DNA from: Vitis vinifera
Lineage: Eukaryota > Streptophyta > Magnoliopsida > Vitales > Vitaceae
Direction: 5' to 3'
NCBI RefSeq assembly: GCF_030704535.1
Contig: NC_081822.1
Span: forward strand, 10,719,001-10,783,000
Length of the DNA: 64,000 nucleotides
Positions 1-9,000 of this stretch are shown here, piece after piece (the first letter of the stretch is position 1; each line of letters opens with the position of its first letter). The position numbers were made by a program, and so were the translations under genes. The notes below the pieces were generated by a model. It saw only the letters and a program-made list of their open reading frames with translations. It was not told where the DNA came from and searched no databases.

Positions 1-3000
1 CTGGTATATCTGGAGGTTTGTTGAAGGCAAGGGAGCTCCTTCTAGCGCGGCGGCTGTTGCTGGGGGTCCTAGTCTGCAGCAGCAGCAGCAGCAGCAAGAG
101 CAGCAACAACAACATCAGCAGCAACAACATCAGCAGCAGTTTCTCGATCCAATCAATGGCATTCTAAACCTCGGGTATTTTCCCTTATTTTTATATTTGT
201 GCAACTGATTTCAATTATTGACTTGAAGCTGTTCTGAAGTATATTATTGATGTTTCATGCACTTAATTTCTTAACAGTTTTCTGTAGCTTTGGTTGTTTT
301 TGTTATGCTATTTGTGCTTGTACATGCTGTTAGTGGATTTAATTTAATATGTGGCAAATTACTGAATAGTTCAATTTCAATTGCAATTGCCTATGGTTGT
401 ATTTCTTTTTAGGTGCGCTCTATCAAAAAAATAATTTATTTTTCATTGTACCTTAACTCCTAAACAAAATTTAATTCTAATGCTTCTCATTCCTTAATTT
501 TTATCACTAAATAGATGAGCATCTATCCCTGCAACTGTTTAGGTGAGAAGAAGGGCTAGATGTATAAAGAATAAAAACCATTACAAGGGCATTGGACCAA
601 ACGAACCCTACAAGTTTCCTAATCGGTTCATTTGGAGAGTAAAATTTATTTATTTATTTTGATAGATAAACACACAAAATATATATTAGAAAAAGGGCGC
701 TTAAGAGGCAACCCAAAACATACAGGGAGTATGCAAGAGACACTAAAAGGCAAGAACAAAAAAAAAAAAACAAACACTCACCAGCCCTCAACTAGAACCC
801 AACCAATCAAAAAAATTGATTAAAGGTAAGGGTCCTACATCTAAACAAGACTAAGACCAAGACCAAAGATTACAAACAAACGAATTTTTCAACCTTTGAA
901 TCGACAAATCCTCATTAACAAAAGCTATCATGGTTCTTTCCTTCCAAATTGTCTAAAATAAACAAAGAGGAGTTGCCAACCGAGCCTTTCTATGCTTCTT
1001 GCCCACAAAGGAATCATGCCAACCTAAAAGAGTGTCTCTAGCCGAAAGCGAAAGGACCCAATTAACACCAAACAAAGTAAACACAAGCTCCCACAATACC
1101 CTCGCCTTGGAGCAATGAATAAGAATGTGATTTATCGTCTCCTCTTCAACACAACACAGGAAACATCTGTTAGCTAAGTTCCACCCCCTCCTCTTGAGTT
1201 GATCTAGGGTTAGGACCTTCCCCCATGAAGGGAGAGTAAAATTTATTCTTTTGATGTTCCTTTTTCTTACACGCTTAGAACCTTTTGGTTAGGATATTGG
1301 CATGGGAAACACTTCCGAATGGATACCTGAAAGTTTTTTTTTCTCTCTTTTGATAGGTAAATAAAGTGAGTATAATATATAAAAAGCACCAAAAATAGTT
1401 CACCAAGTACATATGATGTATACAATAGTTGTCAAAAGGGATAACCAAAATAAGAGGAAACTATAAAAAACTACTCACTCCCTCAATGAGAACCTAACTA
1501 ATTAGCAAAATCAATTAAAGGAATTGAACCTTTGTTTATCTATGTACAACTTAAACCACAATAAAAGCTTAGTAAGAAAAGTGTTTTCCAGTTTTTGCTT
1601 AGAATATTCCTCATTTTCAAACAATCTTTGATTCTTTTCCTTCCATATTATCCAAAAAAATGCACGAGGAAGCTGCTTGCCACATTTTCATTCATTTTTT
1701 CCCCACAAAGGAGCCATATCATCCTAGCGTCTCTTTGACTATGGAAGATATCACCCAAGACACACCAAACAAAGAAAACAACTACCATGAAAGTGCCTTG
1801 TTTTGGCATCATAAAGGATGATGTAATGAATGGATTCTTCCTCATTTTTACAAAAAAAATTTGTTTGCCAATGACCATTCTCTCATCTAAAATTGATCTA
1901 ACGTCAATATTTTTCCCCATTCGCTTCCTAAGCAAAAAAACTTGCTTTATATGAACCAAAGAATTCCAAATTACTCTCATTGGAAAAGAAATAGATCTCG
2001 TTGACTCCAAGATTGAGTAAAGAGCTTTGATGGAACAAGTTTCATTCATCGGCTTCATCCAAATCACCATATCCTCTCCTTCCCTATCCATCACCTTTCC
2101 TTGTAGTCTATAAAAGCAAAGTTTGACAATGTCTAGCTCCTAATCATTCAAATGCCAGGGAAAACATGGATTCTAGTAACCCTGCTCATTTGATTGGTCC
2201 CATGAATTTGTCACCTATGTTTTCATACCATTTATCATTTCAAAACTTCACTCTCCTTTCATTATCTATAGAAAATAAGACCTTACTATTTTTTTTTTTG
2301 ATAAGTAAAGCAAGATATATTAATGAAGAGGCAGAAAGTTACAAGTATACGGGGGGTATACAAAGTAACAAGCCCCTCACAAAGCCAAAAAAACAACAAG
2401 GCTCACCACCCCTTAGTTGGATGCCAACCATTCCAGGAACCCTATAAGGGACATACGCTCCTCACCAATATACAATCTAGCCCAGCTCCACAAACTACAT
2501 ACAAAAGAATTCTTAAGCTTTTGGATATCTAACACTCCCTCCCTAAAAGCTAGCCTATTTCTTTCCTTCCAAACCGTCCAAAAAATACACAACGGAATGG
2601 ATTTCCATATCTTTTTCCTTTTCTTTCCCAAAAAAGGGCCCCTCCAGCTAGTTAAGACCTCCTTTACAGTTTCTGGAAAGACCCACTGCACACCTGATAA
2701 CCCAAGAACAATATCCCACAAAACTCTGAAAATAAGACCTTACTATTAAAAAGATCTCAATTCTTCTTAATGACTTTTCATAACCCAATCCTATACTCAT
2801 CTCTCGCTTCTCAAGAACGTCATCTCGATTCTTCTTTGTCATATTTTCCACCAAACACCTACTTCCAAAGAGCCTCCATTTAAGATGCATATCACCAACT
2901 CCACTTATGAAGAAGGTTCTTGTTTAAGGAAGAGAGACTTTTAGCTCCCAAACCCCTTCCTTTTCTTTGTGTAGACTATTAAAAGATTAGCTAAAGAAAT

Positions 3001-6000
3001 CAACAATTAATTTTCACACCATATATCTGATTTTTTTTTTTTAATCTTTGTAAAAGTTGACCTATGATTTGTGTACCAAGGATCTGGGTAAATTCTAGAT
3101 AGGACCCTTGCAATCAGATTATTTAATTTAAGGGTTTCTTTTTTGATGGGTAGCTTAATTTGAGGAATCTTGTCAACTTGTCTTCTATATATATTGTAAA
3201 TCAGAATGCACCCATAAAAAAAATATATTGTAAATCAGAATGTAGTGAAGCATACAAGAGATTATTTGTTTTCATTATGGTATCAAAGCAGGAAGTCTAA
3301 TACTGTCAAGATTCATAGAGCCTTCATTGTTACATCACATATAACCTTCATTGTTGTAACTTATTCATTCTTGTAATTGTTGGTAACCTAGTTCCCAAAA
3401 ATAATTACCTAGAGGTTATCTCTTATTTTCTCCGAAAACCAAAAACCTTGGTCTCATTTCCCTAAGATGTCTAAAACTAGTGAAAATACACCATCTTCTC
3501 AAACATCCCTACCCTTCAATCCCTCCTCTACACTCCAAACCTAGCCACCTTTATCTACTATTCATAATGATAGCCCTACACTCTAAATCACCAGTAAAAA
3601 ACTCAATGGATTCACCCAAACTTATGGTATTAATGCCATCAAAGCCAAGGGTATCATACACTATTTATCAAACACAATTCCTCTAGTAAGTTAATTGCTT
3701 TGATAGTTTATGTGGATGACATTATTGTTACTGGAAATGATGAGGGAAAAATGTAAAAGCTAAAAACTTATTTATCTAATAAATTTGAAATCAAGGATCT
3801 AAGGAGTCTAAAATATTTCATTGGGATCGAAGTGACACATTCAAAAGGAGGAATACTTATTTGCCAATAGAAATATATCCTTGATTTGCAAAAGAAGACA
3901 GGGATGCTTAGATGCAAACCAATAGACTTTGATTGAGCAGAATCATAAACTAAGAGGAAAAATAGAGGATGATATAGTAGGCTGCCACCTCTATCAAAGT
4001 TTAGTGGGCAAGTTAATTTGTTTACCTCACACTTGACCAAACATTGCATATGTTGTAGGTGTGATAAGTCAATTCATGTGCACAAGAATCTCCCATGAAG
4101 GCAATATGTTGAATCCTACTTTATCTAAGTCTACACTAAATAAAGGAATTTTATTTTAAAAGATAGGATATATGGAATTTGAAGCTTATAGTGATGTTGA
4201 TTGGGTTAGATCAATTGTCAATAAAAGGTCCACTGCTAGATATTGTACCTTCTTAGGAGGGAATCTAGTTACTTGGAAGAGTAGAAAACAATCAGTAGGG
4301 GTTAGATCTAGCACAAAAGTTGAGTTTAGGGTAATGGCTCAAGGGATTTGTGAACTACGCTAGCACAAAAGTCATTCTTACAGACCTTGGTTTCACTTTG
4401 ATAGGACCTATAAAGCTATATTGTGATAATCAAACTGCTATAAATATAACTTTTTTTTGATAAGTTACTGCTATAAATATAACTTATTACCCTGTTCATC
4501 ACGATCGGACCAAGCATGTGGAGATAGATCGACGTTTCTTCAACGAAAAGCTTGATTCTAGGCTGATTTGCTCTTTGTATGTCCCATATTCTAAATAGTT
4601 GGCAGATATATTGACAAAGGACGTACAAGTTAAACTTTTTATGCAATCTTAGACGAGCTAGGAATGCAAAATATCTTTGCACCAACACCAGCTTGAGGGG
4701 GAGTGTTAGAAGATTAACCCAAGAAGTCAATAATTAATTTTCCTACCATATATTTTTCCTTTTATTTGTAAAAGTAGACCCATGATTTCTGCACTAAGAA
4801 TCTGGCTAAATTTCATATAGGACCCTTGCAATCAAATTACTTAATTTAAGGGATCCATTTTTGATAGGTAGCTTAATTTAAGTGATCTTGTCAATATATA
4901 TATAGATATATATTGTAAATCAGAATCTAATGAAACATATGAGAGATTGTTTTTCATCACAAACAATCACCCACTTCATTAAATATTTTTTTTTTTGATA
5001 AATGAGCGCAAAATATATTAAAAAAGGCCAGAAGGCCGCACCACATACAGGTAGTATACAAAGCAACCATAAGGCCAAAAGCGCAAAAACAGGAACACCT
5101 CACCAGCCCTTAGGGAGTCGCTAACCACTCCAAGAAGCCTAAAAGCGAAGAGGACTCCTCTCCCCTATACACCTTAGCCCAACTCCACAAACTACATACA
5201 AAATTATTCTTGAGAGTCTGAATAGCCAAAGACCCCCCTCTAAAAGCTAACCTATTTCTTTCCTTCCAAACTGTCCAAAAAATATACAACGGAATGGAAT
5301 TCCATATCTTTTTCCTTTTTTACCCACAAAAGGGCCCCTCCAACAGAATAACGCCTCTTTGACCGTCTTTGGACACACCCACTTCATTAAATATTGTTTA
5401 CTCTCTAGAGCCTTGCCACCCTAGTGGAAATTTCTTTGAATCTTTTCTAACCTTAATATGATTGCCTTGAAATGTTGAATAATGACATAAAATAGATGAA
5501 CAAACTGTATAAACAAGGACACAAGATAGATGAAAAACCTGTGTTATTTGCTCCGAATTAGACTGAGCCTCCCCTATTTGGAGATATATTGCCTTTTTTG
5601 TATCGTTGACCTTTTATGGAACCCCTCTTTCACCACATCCCAAGCCGCCAATGGTTTAAAATGGGCACCTAAAGGTAGGACCAAGTAGGTAGACAAAGGG
5701 TCTCCTACCTTACATCGTATTTCAGAGGCAAACTACTCTATGTTATTCACCCTTTCAATTGGAATCAACTCATTCTTCTCTAAGTTTATATTTAGTCCCA
5801 AGATGGCTTTGAACTATATGAAAAACCAGCTCAAATGAGTAATCTGATCTTAAGAAGCCATATAGAAAATTATTGTATCATCAACAAATGGCAAATGGGG
5901 CATTTTCACCCCCTTACCTCCTTTATCACTTACCCCTAAACCCCAACAAGAAGCTTCCCTCCTTAGCCTCTTAAGAAGTCAAGTAAGAGCCTCCATGACT

Positions 6001-9000
6001 AACACAAATAAATAGGGAAAAAGAGGATCTCCTTGTCTTAAACCACTAGAACTTTGAAAAAGTTAGAATGGGTGCCATTAACAAGAACAAAGAAACTTGT
6101 TGTAGATGTGCACCATTTAATTCAATTGATTCATTTCTAACCAAAGCCCATCTTTTCCAAAATAGAAAACAAGAAGTCCTAATTAACACGATCACATGTC
6201 TTTCGAATGTTAAGTTTACACAAGAATCCAAAGGCATTGCTTTTTAACATAGATCAATGACATATGGATCCCTGACAGTTATACTTAATACATAAATTTC
6301 ATTGCAATTGTAGAGTGGGAATGATTCTTGGATTGCTGAGGGAATCTATATATAGAAATATGTCATGTCTAAACACATCCCTCCCGTCTTCATTGGGTGT
6401 AAATTACTGTTCAGAAGCACTTTAGTGATATCAACAATTCCTTGCATAAATGTTTGATTGGAAGAACATTAAGAACATCTGCAGTTCCTTGTATATGTGT
6501 TTATTTTTCTTTATTCTGTAAGGAGACTAATTCTTTGCCATTTAAATTCATGGTTCAGTTCATTCTTTATGGCAATTTTGGGGGTAACATGATGGATACC
6601 AAATCTTCAAAAAGGGCATTTTGAGCACTTTAGGATGAAAGTTTTTCCTGCTTATTATATATTAAGTGTGATCTCACCTTTTTTCTCATATTAACCTTTT
6701 GGATTGGCTCTATGATAGATTAGATTGCATTCTGAAAATTTGCTAAAAAAATTGAGTTTAGGCAAGTATAGTGTTTGTTAACTTCTGGTTTTAATCTAAA
6801 TAGGTTTATTTGATATTAAAGTATTTTAAAATTGTTTTGCACTGGGATAAAGTTTTTAGGAACATTATTTTTTTTTATTAAAGTTATTATATTTGAAAAT
6901 GTTGACCAATGTCTTAATTTGTGTGATCTCTTTTCCTTCAAGTATCATTCTCATTATTCTTCTTGTTCTTTGTTGGACATGCAGTTTCATTTGAAATGAC
7001 TGCAACCTGGTTTGGAGTTTGATCCCTTTATGTTTCTTTCCATTATATGGAAAGAGCACTTCTGGAGAAGTTTTTAGGGAGTAAAATGTTTGATTGTTGG
7101 TGTAAAAGTTTGTTTTCGTAGTGGGGAGGTGGAAATTAGTAATTTCTCTTTAGTGGACTAATAGCTCATGAAAGATTATCTAGGAGTGTCACATTCTCCT
7201 TTTTCCTTTTGGCCTTTGCACTTTTTTATATATTTTGTGTGTTCATAGGTTGCACTTGTTGGAATCCAACAATTTATTCTTGATTTTATGGAGTTTGTTT
7301 GATTTATTCCTTTTTTTGTTCATATTTAAATTAGTTGACTATTTAAATTAGGGAAGTTGTAACTTTGAGGCTTTGTAGGAGGCTTTGTAGGAAGATTTCA
7401 GGAGTAGGTCAACTCTCCCATTTGGTTTCCATTATTGTACTAGTCTGAAAAATGTTTAGACATCTATACTAATTTTTCAACGAGCGAATAAGAAGATTCC
7501 TTATTTTCCAACATGGTATTAAAGTTGTTTTAAAGGTGCAAAAGCATAAGAAATGGAGGAAACCTTGGGTTTTCCCATAATCTTATACAATTGATACAAT
7601 TGTTCCTTTGTGAAAGGGAGAGTATTTGAGGTTGATATAGAACCTGGTTCTCAACCATAGTTTTAAAAGGTGTGTTTGAAGCACAAGGCACAGTGATGCA
7701 CTCCTCTTAGTGGTGCATAGCACCTTTAAGGAGGCATGTTCTAAGCACACAAGGTGCATATCTCTCGTCCAAGGGTAATGCTCCTTACAGACATGCCTTT
7801 TTTCCTCCTCCTAGAATAGGGTCAAAACAACATTGTTTTGCCTTAAAAAAAACCAAATCAAAATAATGTCATTTTTTAGTCTTTTTTTTTTTTTTTTTAA
7901 GGAACTAGTGCAAAACGACATCCTTTTCCCTTCATTTTTCACTTTTTGAAGAGTAGCACCAAAATGGTGTATTTACCTTTTGAAATAAAAGAAAAAGGGC
8001 CCAAATTAGGGCTTCCAATCTCCAAGCTCATGATCGTCGAAGGTGGAGAAGAAGAGTAAAAAGAGAGGGAAGAATGAAGATAGAAAGAAGAAGGAAGAAG
8101 GACATACTTGGGGGGTGCTTAGAGTCTCAGACCTTGAATATAATCACCAAGTGGTGTTTTTTTTTTTTTTTTCATGACTTAGCATTTGCATTTCTCACCT
8201 ATAATTTTATATTTATTTTTTTTAGATCTCATTTATTTTATTTATCTTTATCATACTGGAGAATAATATTTATATTTATTGTGGTAATTATATAATGATA
8301 TTGTAATATTTATCTCATTTTTTAAAACTAAATACATTGTGATTTATTTTTATTTTATTTATTATTCATAATCCAATTTATTGTGATAATTACATAATGA
8401 TACTATGATAGTTTATATGTTTGGAACCTCTTTTTTTCTTTTTAAGTATTTTTTGTTGATTAGATTGGAATTTTGGATAATATATGATGATTTATGTACT
8501 TAGCACAAATGGTTACATTTATAAATTTACTGTATTATATAAAATTGCACATGTGACTTAGGTAAAGCCTGCGCTTTGAGTTGCACCTTGCAGTCAGATT
8601 CTAGAATGACTATGTGCCTTAAGTGCGCCTTTATGCCTTCTAACACTTTGGTCTCTCAACTGACAGTGCATTCACTGCCTCACATTGAAATTCTTTGTTG
8701 TTTCTAAATTGTTTCTTGCCCTTATGGCTGTTCTTGGCCCTTGATTGTGACTTTCCATGCAATCTCTAGCAAGACATCCTACTAATGTTAGTTCTCCGAT
8801 ACCTCGATTTAGATAGGAGATTGTGGAAGGCCTTGGATTCCCCCTCCTTTATATCTACTTCCCCAAGCAATCATTCCCCATTCACTCTTAACTCTAATAA
8901 AAAAATTTCTTCTTTTCCGTGCATTGGCCATTTTATGGAATAATTTAGTATTTTTATCCTCATCTTTAATAAGATTTCTTTTGATTTTTGCCTCCACATA

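Larger units (their letters stand above)
2977..4956 (+). mobile_element. Internally deleted Ty1/copia retrotransposon with both LTRs
   Basis: The 5' LTR (2977-3274) and 3' LTR (4704-4956) are clearly homologous. A primer-binding site, TGGTATCAAAGCAGG, starts at 3278, the usual initiator-Met tRNA type. A gag start (MSKTSENTPSSQTS) is at 3467. The internal region then jumps from gag almost directly to the C-terminal reverse transcriptase (VYVDDIIVTGND at about 3700-3740, then KYFIGIEVTHSKGGILI). RNase H follows (4172-4363: YSDVDW, STARYCTFLGGNLVTWKSRK; then LYCDNQTA and HVEIDRRF, ending LADILTK). A polypurine tract GAGGGGGAG sits just before the 3' LTR. Protease, integrase and most of the RT are missing and there are several stops, so it is non-autonomous and dead. 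It interrupts LINE copy A. I could not see a clean 5-bp target-site duplication. Confidence 0.85.
1336..6264 (-). mobile_element. 5'-truncated L1-type LINE (copy A), interrupted by nested insertions
   Basis: The outer element of a nested cluster, on the minus strand. The T-rich start at 1336-1355 and TTTTGATAGGTAAA mark its 3' end. Reading from high to low coordinates, the minus strand gives reverse-transcriptase blocks: a degenerate KAFDS-like start near 6240, the FADDT motif near 5870, LPLGA near 5670, and a WGG-like LINE block near 5430. After the copia insertion come KGRGLGAKSLSSLNKNLLHKW and zf-RVT (VIWNSLVHIKQVFLL, about 1970). Likely target-site duplications are tggatacctgaaagtt at 1320-1335 and tggatccctgacagtt at 6265-6280, two mismatches in 16. 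Many stops; inactive. It holds copies B and C and the copia element. Confidence 0.75.

Noticed and set aside
411-428. CTCTATCAAAAAAA as possible LINE tail in the first intron
   Set aside because: No target-site duplication around it; could be chance in AT-rich DNA.
2417-2749. 110-codon plus-strand frame
   Set aside because: Antisense shadow of LINE copy B, whose coding strand is minus.
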